This document shows positions 16,561 to 35,283 of a stretch of DNA of 64,000 nt, piece by piece. This DNA comes from Chlorokybus atmophyticus (Eukaryota > Streptophyta > Chlorokybophyceae > Chlorokybales > Chlorokybaceae), in contig RHPI01003116.1 in the NCBI GenBank assembly GCA_009103225.1, positions 79,013 through 143,012 of the forward strand, in the 5' to 3' direction. The translations under genes were made by a program, and so were the position numbers. Each line of letters opens with the position of its first letter. The first letter of the stretch is position 1. A model generated the notes under the pieces. The model ran no database searches and had not been told where the DNA came from. It saw nothing but the letters and a program-made list of their open reading frames with translations.

Positions 16561-19500
16561 TTACTCACGAATCCACAATGCACCAACACACTGCACTACC
16601 ATATGAGGACAGTTGACACGCAAAGCATCCTTGTGCAAAGCCCATTGCGCACCTGCTCCCGCGATCAACTTCTCAACGCGTGCAACTATGTGCTTCCCAT
16701 AGGTGTACTTCTTGAGGTTGTGCAGGTGTGCCTTTACTCGCGACAGCAAAAGCTCTTTCTGCTCGCCATCACTCGTCTCTAAGACCTGGGACGAAGGAGT
16801 GGCCTGAGTACTGCACTGACACACACCTGGATGCCAAGGGGTGTTGAGCGAGAGCAAGACCAACTCACCTTCTGCACAACGTAATTCGCAAACTGATCCT
16901 TCATCATGGCCTGTAGCGGCTCATTCTCATCGGTCAAACCGAGCATCTCATTGATGAGAATCTGCCGCTCAGCTGGGGTGCCATGCTCAAGACACTTCTC
17001 CACGACATTGGAAGCAAATTTGTGCTGGCTCATCTGTACAATCTGCCCAGCCAGTCTTGTAATGATCTCTTTGCGCTCACGAGCATCTCCATGCTCCAAA
17101 ACATGCTGCAGTGAGCAGACAACGTCAGTACAAGGGCTGGCATGCAAGTGCAAAGAACGCAAAGCAGCACACAACCAAAGTCAAGCTCTAAAAGCACACC
17201 TGGACAACATAATTTCCATATTGGTCTTGGGCCAAGGCGCAAGTAGAACGCAGTATCTCCTCAATAATGGAGTGTTGCTTCCACTCTCCTGTGCAATGCT
17301 CCAGTACCCTCTGTTGAACATTAAAGCCAACCACACACCATCAGCTGGCTATGAAGACAAATAGACCGAGAAATCAAAAACCTGACGTTGCATAAGAATA
17401 CATACCTGAATCACGCGGCAGCCATATGGGTGAGTGGAAAGTGCAACAATCTGGCCGTGAAAAGAGTTGATAATAAACTGTATCCTCGCAGGATGCACTC
17501 TCTCAATGCACTTCTGAATGACATGGTTGCCATTCTGGTCGCGGACACACCTGCCAGTCATAGAACCCTTAATTCCTGCCACTACCTCAACTGCCAGTTT
17601 TGCTGCGCAAGTCCAAAGTTTTCAGCTTACCGCATCACACTGCCTTCAAGCTCCCGGACCAATGCCACCTGTTGATCCTCCTCAACAACCTCAAGAGCCT
17701 GACAAATCAGCCATTCTATTGTGAATCTACATAACGAACGCACTAAACATACAGCATTGAGCAATGCCCCGCGTTGCTTCATACCTTCTGTATGACCCTG
17801 CAGCCATACATCTGAAGGGAAAGCGCAAGGACATGCCCTTGCAGTTGATCTGCCAGAAGCTTGCGCTGCTGGAAGCTTCCGTGCTCGAAAAACTACCAAG
17901 AGATGAGATGTTGGACAGACAAAAAGTAATGCATGTGGCGCATGCTGCTAGCAGGCTTGAGACACACTCTGTAATGCTGCCTGACCTTCTGTATAACATA
18001 GTTGCCAAAGACATCTGTCATCAGCGTCAATGCTCGCGGAAGCACTTCCTGGAAGATGGCATCCCGTTCCTCATCAGAAGACGTTTCCAACTTCTGCTGT
18101 ATGAACCGGCTCCCGTGCTGATCAGCACTGTGCATTGCAAATGTTTAGGTTGACATCAATTGTCCCATGCTAAACACTGCTGTGTACTGCACTGGCATGC
18201 AGCATACCTGAACTCCACGACATGACCAGCAATATCAGACAACTCGAAGCGCCGTGTCTTGTTGTTTTTGAACTCGTCAAGCAAAGTAAAGTTTCTGGGG
18301 TCCTCGGCTCCAGGGCTGTCCAGGTTTCCTGTGCGTGGGCTGGTCCCGCCAACAGCACCGTGGCGAGAGTTCTTGTCATTGAACCCCCCCACTCGCAGAC
18401 CGCGGTCGTCGTGAGCTCGCCTTGATGAGCCAGGCTTGAACGAGCCGTTGGGGCTGTAAGGCGAAGGCGGGCTGGAGTAGTATGCACCTCCGGACGCAGT
18501 CGGGTGCTTGATGGTCAATCCGGGGCTAAAAGGACCGCTGCTTGTCCCACGAGGCGTCTGAGTGCCCGGACGCTTGTAATCATCACGGCGTATGGTAGGG
18601 CTGGTTGAGCTGCCACCTGAGGCTGTCACGCAAACAAGTCCATCAGCCACCTTCACGTACCCCGACAGCATCAACACAAACCACACTAACTGCCATCAAA
18701 ACAAACCTGACATACTTGATGCCCCTGGAAAGCCTCCTAGAGCAGCAGCTGCCGCGCTAGGGTCTCCACTAGCCGTCGCCATTGCACGCGCATCTTCCAG
18801 TGCACACATGAACGCTGCATACTGTAAGGGATCTGTAGGGACTCCAGGGTTGCCCAGGCCAGCGGCAGCGAACTTCCCATACATGTGAGGTGGTATGGTG
18901 TGTGCCATAGCTGCAGCAGCTGCCGCCTGAGCGGCTGCGGATGTTGGGCGTACCCCAGCAGCTGCAGCTGCCACATCATTGAACGGGAATGGCATCTGAC
19001 TCCCGTAACCAGGCATGAGGTGCATCATGCCAGGGTTGAGAGGTGGGTATGTAGCCATTCCCATAGAAGCAAACTGCGGCCCGTATAGTGCGTGCATGTT
19101 GGGGTAGTAGGGTGCTCCTCCGGTCATTTGCTGGTACATGGCTGCAGCAGCAGCAGCTGCTGCTGCATGCTGCTGTTGTTGTTGTTGTTGTTGTTGTTGC
19201 TGCTGCTGCTGCTGCTGCTGTTGCTGCTGCTTTAACAGCTGCTCCTGCGAATACTGCTGCCCCGCCAACCCATAATGGGCAGACCTTAATCCAGTATCGC
19301 CAGCTGGCGCCATGTGCGATGGAACACCGCGCTGCCGATCTGCCATCATACCTATGCTATCTGAGGCAGCATGCAACTGCATGTCTTGCAAGGCATTGGC
19401 GAGCTCGTTCTCAAGGGCTGAGTTACTGTCATACGCATCACCGCCCTCACGAGGATAGGTATCCACTGCCATTGCCAATCTTGTAGCAGCTGCTTGGCGC

Positions 19501-21281
19501 ATTCTTGCGGCGACTGTATGAGAGCATTTGGGCAAGCTCAGGGCACCAAGCAAGCCACACTGCAACTCACAAGGCCAAAGCAATCACCTGCTGGCGCTGG
19601 TGACGCCGATCTATGCGGCTGTTCGTATGCCTCATCCAGTGAGGCAGACGCATACCCACGCTCCATGAGATGGGAGAGCTGCATGTCCGCCACTGCTTTT
19701 GCCTGTGCCACCTGATCCTCCGGTCGCTGACCTGCAGCTGCCCGCGAACTGGTGAACACAGGTGAAGGCGTGCGAGGAAAGTCAGCCTGCAAACAGGTCA
19801 ACTTGAGTGCCTTGCAACTGCCCCAACATGCTACATGCTGGTCTTAACAAGCCCGAGGCAGAGACTCTTGTCAAACAGCCACCTGAATGAGGTCAACAAT
19901 TGACTTGGGACGAGCTGCATTGGCTGCTGAGATGCTGGCCAGTGCCTCCTGTGTAGCCTGATCCGTAGGCCAGTCAAATGCACCCTCTTGTTCAGCAACC
20001 GTTCGTTTCCACGGACTCCCAGGGCCACCAAACTCAGCAGAAGGGGGGATGTCTTTCTTAAGTTTGTTCTCCGCAAACGGGCCCCCAGCTGAGAACAGGG
20101 AAGAGCCTCCCAGCTGGCTATCCACCTGCTGCAAGACCCACATCACAAGGTAAGGGTGCTTACAGAATGAGACTTACATTACCACATCCGATGCAAACAC
20201 ACCGTACCTGGCGACTCATGTCTGCAGGGTTGACTGCTGCTGCAGCAGTGGGACTCAGCTGCTGTTGCAGGCGCTGAGCTAGCCGCCAGTTCTCCCAAGA
20301 TATGATTGGAGGGGGTAAGCGAGGATTCAGGTTGATATGCGAATAGTAGTAGGCCAGATACGCAGGATGCGACCTGATATCCCGCTCATCTGCCGGCAGT
20401 AGTCCAGAGCCACCCTCTGCCGGTGCGCCCTCCGGATTGGTCGACAACTGCAATCGAGAAAGCCCAGGTGCTGGTGACATTGTGCTCAAGATATGTTCTA
20501 CGCTTGGCGGTGCACTCCCGCTCCGTTGCACCTGTGCCACACCATACTGTCTTGAGCACAGGTTTAGCGGAAGCGGAATTTGAACGACAAGCAACCACGC
20601 ACCACAGTACTGTTTGCCAATCACAACCGTGCAACCTAGGAAGTTGCAACAACACATCTTGTGTTGCAATGAGCTGCAACATGAAATGGTACAAATTAAC
20701 GTGTTACAAATTACTGATGCTGTGCAAGCGACACAACAATAGCCACTGCACAATCACTAACACGTTGTTTGAACCAAGAGACCAGGCCAGATGCTGGTCC
20801 CGAGCTTGGGCTTTAGTGCACATGCCTGATGAGCGCTATTTGTGTAAAGTTCAAGCGCAAAATGGCCTGCCCGCCTGCCTACAGAGAACAATCGCCTAGA
20901 AGAGTTCAATTGCAGAAGTTTGGCCTCGGTTTGATCGTTGGCAGCAACAACCATGCTTTCACAAAGCATGACAAAGCCCAAAACCCACGGCGTGTTGAAG
21001 AGGAGTGCATAGCACGCAAGATCAAGCGCACAATGCAGCAGCTACAAAAGAAGAGTTATATTATGCGACAATGGAGCACTCACCAGGTCGCCCTTGCGAT
21101 CAATGAGGTGCTCAAACCGTCGGTTCCGGAACAGCATGCCAAGCTCGTGCGCAATGGCCTCGCTGCCACCACCGCCGGCGGCAGCGGCAGCTGCGGCCGC
21201 GGCGGCAGCCGCCCCTGCAGCAGCAGCGGCGCCCAAGCTGCCGCTGTGGCCATAAGGGCCACCCCGGCCGCCGTCCTGCAT
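16561..21281 (-). CDS. PUM: Pumilio/PUF RNA-binding translational repressor
   Basis: Thirteen exons in phase: 21281-21084, 20531-20208, about 20125-19883, 19786-19588, 19513-18707, 18622-18208, 18127-17986, 17892-17785, 17698-17631, 17550-17406, 17310-17200, 17105-16869 and 16785-16561, giving about 1073 residues. The N-terminal two thirds are low complexity: poly-Ala near residue 20, then a long Gln run and Ala runs near 19240-18900. The C-terminal third is a complete PUF domain with eight repeats. The RNA-contact signatures are GSRFIQ, GNYVIQ, GCRVIQ, GNHVIQ, GCRVIQ, GNYVVQ, ASNVVE and ANYVVQ, followed by the cap [12 protein letters not shown]. These match animal PUM1/2 and plant APUM1-6, which bind UGUANAUA in 3' UTRs and recruit deadenylases in the cytoplasm. 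The start at 21281 opens a sensible N-terminus, and a telo-box lies 140 bases upstream. Family certain. Confidence 0.95.
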
Positions 21282-24200
21282 GGTGAGGAGAGGTGATCAA
21301 GGGAGCCAAGGGGGGCTCCCTGCCCTCAACACGCGCGTCCCATCACTCCCGGGGGCCTGGACGCCCCGGAACGCCGATCCAACCGCCAACCACACCCACA
21401 CCGACAACGCCGCCGCCTCAAACCCTAGCCGAGTCAGCGGCTTGCCCTAATTTTAGGGCCGGTCGGAATATTTTTGCAGGAGACAGCCCGGTTAACTGTT
21501 TAACCGGCTCGGCGAAGCGTGCCTCAGCGAAAGCTCGCGGCGCAGCTCGGTTTAGGCTTTAACCGGTGCATTGCGGAAAATTCGTTGCATGTCAGTGTGT
21601 GACGTGATGATAATACCAAAACTGTTTTTGTGATACCAATCAGCCGAAAGGGGACGGGTCAAAAATAAACTTGAATGGATTGCAGTGCAGTGGTGCTTGC
21701 CCTCATGCCTTGGCGTTATTAGAAATAAGTTATCAGCGCGGGGATACGACTGCCGCGTCCGTCACAGGGGCCGCGTCTTTCATAAGCAGCCCATACTGAT
21801 TTAAGTTAACTACCAGCATGGCAATCCCTATGTATGGTACTGCACCAGGGTAGGGCAAGCTCTTTGGGAGAGGGGGCGGGGGGGAGGGCAGCTGGTCATT
21901 ATTATATAAGGAATAGCAATAAGAACTAGATAAGGCAAGCAACATGCGCAATAGAACAAGGTAGCACACTAATTAAGCGCCTTAACTTACATCACAACTT
22001 AATCAGCAAACATCATATTTCGCAATGCACTTGCATAATGGCTCCTTTGAGCTTTGCCGCACTGTTTGCGTCGTTCGCAACTTGCAGCCCTTATCTTTTT
22101 CTCGTATTTGGTTTATTGCATTGCTCGTATGCACACATGTTATGAGTGCAACAAGTAAAGCAGGTAAAGTTGAGAACTATGTCTTCTCGTTGCCTTACAC
22201 CTCGTTTTGGTTGTAGCTATTAAGCTTACGTGTGCTGTGATGGTAGCTGTGTATACCATTATAGCATAAAGTGCAAGCGTAAATGTGGTTCCGACACACA
22301 AATAATTATGTTTACAACTTGAACAAGCTAACGTATACAGCTCATTTATGAACTCGAGCTCGAGTAAGATCTTAGCAAAACAAGCGCTGAAACATGATCA
22401 TGGTCAAAGCGAGGCGAGCTTACTACAGCGCTTAACTTGATACCCTCACCTGATCACGCAAAGCCACAATGAGACAATTGCAACGGCCATCATGACCGCT
22501 GATTGCAACAGCTAGTCTCTTATCAACTTTAAGGTTTGGCAACACACCTGTAAACTTTAAACTTTGTTGAACACATTGCGCTATGTACTGTGTACACATG
22601 TCATAATATTTTCTGATTCACGATGTGTAAGTGGTCAACATGCATGTACATAATAACTATGCCACATATGGGCAATCATGCGGATGCGTTGCACATCAAG
22701 ACCAAAGCTAGCAAGCAATAAATACAATATACACTTGTATATTGTATTATACCAATGAGCTGGCTGGAGGCCTAATGGACATGAGTGCAAGCAGCGGCAG
22801 CAGGGGCGGCATTGAGTGACTGACCACGACGACGACGACAACAAAGCACCTATATGCGCATGCACTGCTGCAATATGGCGCAATGCACTGTACATGCATA
22901 TACAGTTTTGCCTATGCATATTTACTTCTTGTATGTATGATATGTTAGGGGTACCCGCTTGGTATTGCTGTAATAGAGAGCAAGAAGTTAAGAGTGCTTG
23001 TGCACATACAGTCCATGTCAGCTTAGTGTCACTGTGCCTGTGTGTTATGTTGTAATGTGACTGACATGCACTGACATGCTAGCTGGTGTGTGACCATGTA
23101 TAATGGGAATGGTGGTGGTGCGTATGCTGTTATGCAGTCAGATTATGCTGATATTCCATTACCAACATAGTTGGTAAGTTTTTATAGCCGTTTGTTTTAG
23201 TGCTGCACTTACCAACAACTCACAACCGAACAAGCAATGCCTGCAGCCATTGCTACAGCAACCACTGGCGGCCTTACCAACACATCTTCAAGACTATGCC
23301 GACTACTAAGCAGCCGCCATGACCGCCATTCTTACAAGCACAGCACTGCATAGCATCCCACGCCCATCGCACTTCGCTCTTGATGCTGCGGCCCTTCTGG
23401 TGGTTCTACGTCGGACTTCTGGTCTAACCTATGGCGCTTGGCCCTCAGGTCCAGCTGCTTGCTCTTACTGCTGTCTATTGGCCCCTTGCCCATTCTCATC
23501 CCACCTCCTTAGATGCACTTAAGCAGCATTCATGTAACTAGTTTCTACCCCTACCCGCTGGTAACTAAGAGTTGCTGTGTGTTGGCTTGTGTTGGAGGGC
23601 TAATTGTGCGTGTTGAACTTATTTAGGAGTGTACTTACCACATCAGTACTACTAGAAAGCCTATACAACCAAAACAGGATTACACATGCTACAGTGACAC
23701 CTTGGCTACAGCTTATATCATCATCCAAGTCGAATATAGAGCATGACATGCTTACAGACACCCTGTACAGGAAGTACATGCGCAAGGCAGTTATGTGACA
23801 ATGCAATTGAAGTGCTGCATGACAGTCATGAGTACACGCACTGGCACACGGCCCTCCCAAACTTATGCTCCAAGCAGCTTCATGTTCGGTGCTGCGTGAG
23901 CATGGGCGCAGGCATACTGCACTTCAGAGGCTGATGTACAGCAAATTCACTCATTTTCCATTGTGTGCCGCTATTATTCGAAAACCTTCTAAACTTCATA
24001 CACTACTACCATTTGGGAAGAGTACCCATGGACATGCGGTATTACCATGGATGTGTAGAATTTAATTAATCACTGTACAAAGATGGTATGCTGCATGCAT
24101 GGGATGTGTCACTGTGTAATAAAGCAGTACATTTGTGTGTTAAGTAGGTAGCAACTTATGTCCACATTGCATGTACCACACGAGCCAGGCTACAGCAACG

Positions 24201-24527
24201 CATACTGGAGAAAGCATGCAAACAAAGGCAGCGAGCAGCGCAAAAGCATTGGCACTGTCCCTGCACACGTTATACCTAACAAGTAAAAGCAAGATGACAA
24301 CTGCTAGCTCCCGCAATAGCGAGCAGAGGCGCATGTGACGCGAGATCATATGGGCGACAACTTCAGGGTGTTTTCCTCATGGGACCGCGCCTCACTTGTA
24401 ACAGGTGCAACAACCGATACCTTACAAACTAAGCCCTCAAACCCTGCCAAGCTGCAACATAATGCGGTCAGCAGCAAGCAGGTTTCCTGGCATCCCGTTC
24501 AACCCAAACACAGCACACCTTCTCACC
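21282..24527. promoter_or_regulatory. Pumilio upstream region and long gene-free stretch
   Basis: The proximal part (to about 21560) is GC-rich. It carries a CTAGGGTTT telo-box in the sense direction (21420-21428) and several AACCGG or CCGGTTAA motifs (21480-21565), which look promoter-like. From 21600 to 24500 I find no gene: short open frames only, moderate AT content and scattered CATGCATG motifs. The right end probably holds the 3' UTR of the ARF gene. Confidence 0.45.
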
Positions 24528-30187
<5,660 letters not shown>

Positions 30188-32629
30188 GTCTACCGGCTAT
30201 GAGAACCAGGCCGCAGTGTGGACCTGCGCAAAACCTCAGGTCAATCTTGATGAGCACCAACTTCGGCACAGCAGGACAATAGTCATAGCACATAGCTTGA
30301 TAATGCTCTTCAGAGTACGCAGCGGGACTGGCTAACCCTGCCCTTTATCCTGATAACACCTGATACCTAGCCAAAGAGACAACGACTGGGCCCTAATGAA
30401 TATATATGCTACAATATTGCCCTGCAGGACTTTATGCTGATTAAGGTACGCCTTGTCCATGGCAGCAGTCGACCATTGCAACACAGCTGCAGCTGTTAAA
30501 CGTGTGTCGTGTGCCAAAGCAAGATCGCCATGTTGAGCAATGCTCCTACGACATTATTTGCAACAGCGAGCAACCCCGTAATCCAAGATTACAGGGGATC
30601 GTCTGTAAACAGCGTGTCAAGCAGCTGCAAAATGCAGCAAACAAGCTTCACGCGAAAATGTTACCAAACACCAATGAAGCGTCTGTATTGTGAGAGGATA
30701 TACCTGGGCGGCGCCGCAATGAGCTCCAACCCGCCCATCCAATTCGGTCAACACGACATCGGGAGAGGGGAGGCGCCTGCCAAAGCAGGGGGAGGGAGAG
30801 GCAGACCAGGCAGACGACCCGCACCGCAACTACGCTGCGGCCACAACCGCCGCCTCCTGGATTGCGCAAGCCTGTGCGCTACTGCGAGCTGCAGGCAACC
30901 AGCCAGCAGTAAACCCTGGGGCTTACGCTCTACTGCAGCTGTCAAAGCAGCTTGCTTGTACAGCAATGAGGCAAAACAGACCAACCACTCAGTCCACCAC
31001 GACACGCACCCCCTCGCCTCTCCCGCCCCGCCTGCCGTCAACGCCGCCTCCAAGCAACCAGCTGCTGCAGGCAGCCAGAAGCAATTTTTGGCAGCCAGCA
31101 GCCAGCAGCGGCCTCCCCGCTGCTAACTTAACTGCTGCTAACTTGACTTAACCCTGAAACCGCGTCTGTACTTGCAGTTGACTTTTAACCTTCCGGTTCT
31201 ATAACCGACACGAACCGGTAGACTTGCACTAATGACCGGGCTGTGTTTGCACTATGCGCTGCCAAATTACCTGTGTTCTGTCCGATTCTACCAGTAACCA
31301 AGGTTGGTTAGAGGCACGGACAACGGTTCGCAAGTTTGACGGGGAAATGGCGTTAACCGAGAAACGGTTTTGCTGCGGCGTTGTTTTACCAGGAGTGTGG
31401 CGTCATTAACAAGGTCTCTGTATGTTGGTTACACACCCATAATGTGCAGTGGCAAAACCTTTCGTTAAACGTCGCTGGGTTCAACGGCGGTCAACCGGGG
31501 AAGCCGTTAAGTACCGCAAGCTCGTATTCACGATACGCTAAGCGTGACGTGCGATACGAAGCGTCACTGACTAGGCGTAATGCGTTACGGGACCGTGACT
31601 TTCCAAATTGAGCTGCTGAAGCCGGCAGCTGCTGCATGCTGGAGGAGGCAGTGGCGGCGGCGGCGGCGGAGGCCAGGCGTTGGGTTCATTAGGAGGCATG
31701 CTTCCAACCCAACCTGTGCTGTGACAGCTGGAAGTTGGTAAGACGCAATTGGTGCTCTGTGCTGTGGGGACCTAGCCAAGTGCTGCTCTGGTGCTCAGGT
31801 GCATGCTGAGCTGGTGTTGCTGGTGTACGCTGCAGTTGTCAATAGTGTTGTTCAAACCTCAATGTGCATGCATGAGTCTTGACTCTATGCACTTGCAAGT
31901 TAAATGGCACAGCAACTGCGCTTATCACGTCATGCTTGCTGCATGCTTGCTGTTGACAGGTTGCACAGAGTGAGTTGACACACGTCACTCGTGAGTACGC
32001 TCTCAAGGCCAACCAAGTGGTCTGTTAGCTGATGAAACACCTGTGCGGCAGCTGTTAGTCAATCGCTTAGCGGCGTGTTGTTCTTGCAACCGGTTGTTCT
32101 GACAGCCTGTTGACAGCCAGAGCCAGGACCAGAAATAGCACAGCTTCCACACTCCAGCACACCGGTCGAGCCTCCTGCTCACCCCAGCAGAGACTGTCTG
32201 ACAGGTCAGTGTTTGAATCTTTGACGCTTGACGAGCTCATGCAGCGCGTTGGCAACACTCGTATTCGCAACTCGTCGCAGATGCATGAACCTGCTATGGT
32301 CACCTCGTGCCCATGCAGTAGCGGTGTTTATAGCACACATGCATGCGCGGTAGTGTCACATTGTACTGATCATGTATCAAAGTTAAACCAAGGAGTTCTC
32401 CGATTCGCTGCAGGACGCATCGCCTGCCGTGGCATGATTTTGAAGCTGTTTCAAGTGACTGTGCGTTCCGGCCTCACAATGCAGTCTGCTCCACCTTTGT
32501 TTGACTCCATCACGATCGGCAAGGCAAGGAACACACCGTTGATGTGCTCCGGTTTGACCTTTCACTTGCAGCTCATGTAAGCAGAACACTAACGGAAGAG
32601 CGTGTTGCTATTGCTTTTGTTGCAAGCAG
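30188..32629. promoter_or_regulatory. region between divergent GSK3 and TauE/SafE genes
   Basis: Contains the divergent 5' flanks. 31180-31510 is rich in AACCGG/CCGGTT and AACGG motifs. Open frames near 32110-32580 (Cys- and Ser-containing) could hold signal-peptide or ectodomain exons of the transporter, but none joins convincingly. No other gene is recognised. Confidence 0.35.
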
Positions 32630-35283
32630 GTTGCCATGGGAGCTTCCGTGTTCGCAGCAGCAGGACTCAGCAATGCTGGCGGCGTTGGCGGGGGTATCTT
32701 GTATGTGCCGTTGTACCTGCTGCTCCTCAACTTTACCGTCCCTGAAGCCTCGGCCAACGCTCAGCCCCTCATACTTGGCGGCGTCCTTGCATCCGTTGGG
32801 TGCGAACCGCTTGGTCAATGCACACTGAAGTTGTAGTTTGTGCATGCGCGTGTAAGGTGTCTCTGTTCAACTTCAGGTCACCAACATAATAGCTGCTACT
32901 ACTACTGCAGGGAACAGAGTGTTTCTGTCAAACCACAGTCCTCTTGCAGGGTCCTAAGCCCTCTCATGACACTTTGTGGTGGTGCAGGTACCATTTGCGA
33001 CGCACGCACCCTTTGCGCAAGCATGCTCCACGGATCAACTGGGAACTGGCGTCTGTCTTCCTGCCTAGCTTCTTGGCAGGAACTACCCCAGGGGTGTTTC
33101 TATCTCAGGTACAGTTGTACATACACTGTCTTTTTGCTAGTATACAAGACAAGGACCTTACTTTGGTCAGTACCAGGCCATGCCAAACTTCGTCACCTCC
33201 TGGTTGCTGGCGCTTGTCCTGGCGTTGCTCTTCCTGCAGTCAGTAATAGTCGGATCGCGCATGTGCCAACGCCAACTGACAGCCAGAAGGCATAAACTGC
33301 AGGGGACACCTGATGCCAGTGCTGAGTTCCGACAGAAGGTACTGGTTTTGTTGTGTATGGTCTTGTGTACCTGCAGCAACAGAGTGCGTTGCAACATGCG
33401 GCCCATGACCCAACGAGGGTGATGGGTTGCATTAAATATACGCTTTGAGGCCAAGGTTGCTGCATAGCACATTCAACATGAGAGCGGGTCACATGACGGG
33501 ATGCAGCATAATCAAGTTCTTTGTTAACCACGTGATCAACTGCAGGTAGAGACATCAGCTCTTTGTCTAGTACAGTGGAGCGGTGCTCCTCTGCGCCATC
33601 TTGTGCACAACAAGAGTGCTACAATGCAGCATCCATGTGCAGTTGATCCCTATTATACGTCTTAAGCGGTATCTTGTACTGGAGTCTAAGCTCTTGTCTC
33701 TGCATATACAGATGCTGGATGGTGCGTTGCAAGCCTCCCTGTTGGCGGAATCCGGGCAAGAACGAGATGCACCTGCAAGCGCTGATGCAGTGAACTACGT
33801 TTCGGACGAAGACGCGGAGCCACAACACGTTGCCGGATTCGCCCCATGGCCAGGCTTGTTGAAGTACGTGGATCCTGCGCAGGTACAACGGCATTGGTCA
33901 GAGTTGAAATCATCTGCAACACACCAGCACGCTTGATTATCATAGCAACATGCAGGCAGTCAATAGTTTCTTGAGATTGATACTAAGCGAACAATTCAAC
34001 TGATGTATCTGTTTAACTGTACAGGGCATTGTCACGCTGAGACATGTCGTTGACATTGAGAGGCAGTTTTTCCCACCCCTGCCTATAGTGCTTCTCCTCA
34101 CTTCTTGGGCTACAATATTCGTGTTCTCTTACGTTCGTGGCAGGTAAGACCTTGTACCGCTTGCATGCAGCAGAACATGTTGCTCTTGCACTCGATATGT
34201 GTGCTTTGCGCTATGAGCGAGCTGTGTCCTTGCACAGTGCGCGACGTGCTGGCATTGCTGGCATACAGGCGTGTAGCACGCCATTCTGGCTGCTGATTGC
34301 TGTGCAAGAGGTGAGCTACAATCCCCATGACAGCAAGAGGTTCTCATGTCTGTTACTTGTTGACTGTTGACACGCCGTACGATCCAAGATGAGCCATGCA
34401 AGCAACTCACCGCTACATTTACTTCCACAGGTTCTGCTCTTTGGTCTTTGTGGGCTGTCTATTGCGCGTGCTGCACGATTCTCAAGGCTCAAGTATGCTC
34501 TGGGTTACTTGCGCTACGACCTTGTAATAACCGAATACCGCGATGTGCAATGGGAAGGAACGGACCTTCTCTTGTACCCGCTATATACATTCCTGGTTGG
34601 CGCAATGGCGGCCTTCTTGGGGCTTGGTAAGGACACATGAAGATCTGTTTACTACAGGACAGTGTGCTACTGCCAGTGCACACGCACGCGCATGTGTTTG
34701 TGATGTCATGTGGGCTAGCATCACAGGCACATGAAATGCACAATGTGCAAGTGTTTGGAGACCTCTGGGCAGTGTTGCGCAAATGATGTGTCATATCGTG
34801 GCACGGTAGCGTGTAAGTGCAAGTGATGTCCTGGCATGACATCATTTGCATACATGACATGCATGCTGGCTAAGCGTCCATCAAGTCCACTTACAACGTA
34901 TGCAATGGTGTGCAGGAGGCGCAACACTGCTGCTACCACTGCTACTTAACTACTCCAAGTTGGACCCAGTTGTTGTGTCCAGCACAACAGCAGTGCTGAA
35001 CTCCCTCGGTGCAGCTTCGTCAACATTCCAATTCTTCATAACGGGGGCGTTGCTGCCCGATTACGCTTTGGTTTATGGCGCGTGCACGTTCCTCGGCTCC
35101 TTCTTCGGGGTGTACGCTGTCATGTACATAGTGAACAAGTACGAGCTCAAGGCCCTCATTGTGTTGATTCTATCCGCAGTCTTCCTCATCGCTCTCACGC
35201 TCGTCGTCAACATTGCCGCGGACGAAGCTAAGGCTGCCATACGGGCTCATGAAGGCATCATCATACGCAGCATCTGCCACTAA
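32630..35283 (+). CDS. TauE/SafE (TSUP) family membrane transporter
   Basis: Nine exons in phase: 32630-32794, 32877-32950, 32988-33108, 33177-33338, 33712-33882, 34025-34143, 34238-34310, 34431-34626 and 34916-35283 (TAA), about 482 residues so far. Both halves of the TSUP fold are visible. The first is FAAAGLSNAGGVGGGILYVP followed by membrane helices and the RRTHP loop. The second half has the matching GLGGATLLLPLLL, then FFITGALLPDYALVYGA and ALIVLILSAVFLIALTLVV. A cytosolic loop of about 70 mostly polar residues sits between the halves. Bacterial members export sulfite or sulfonates. The eukaryotic members are mostly uncharacterised, and plant ones have been linked to sulfur or auxin-related traffic, so I do not name a substrate. 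The first listed exon starts in phase with a preceding exon, so a signal-peptide exon upstream is missing from the model. Confidence 0.85.

Noticed and set aside
30509-31126. 205-codon plus-strand frame upstream of GSK3
   Set aside because: Composition is Arg/Ala/Pro-rich from GC-rich promoter DNA. It has no motif and no splice support.
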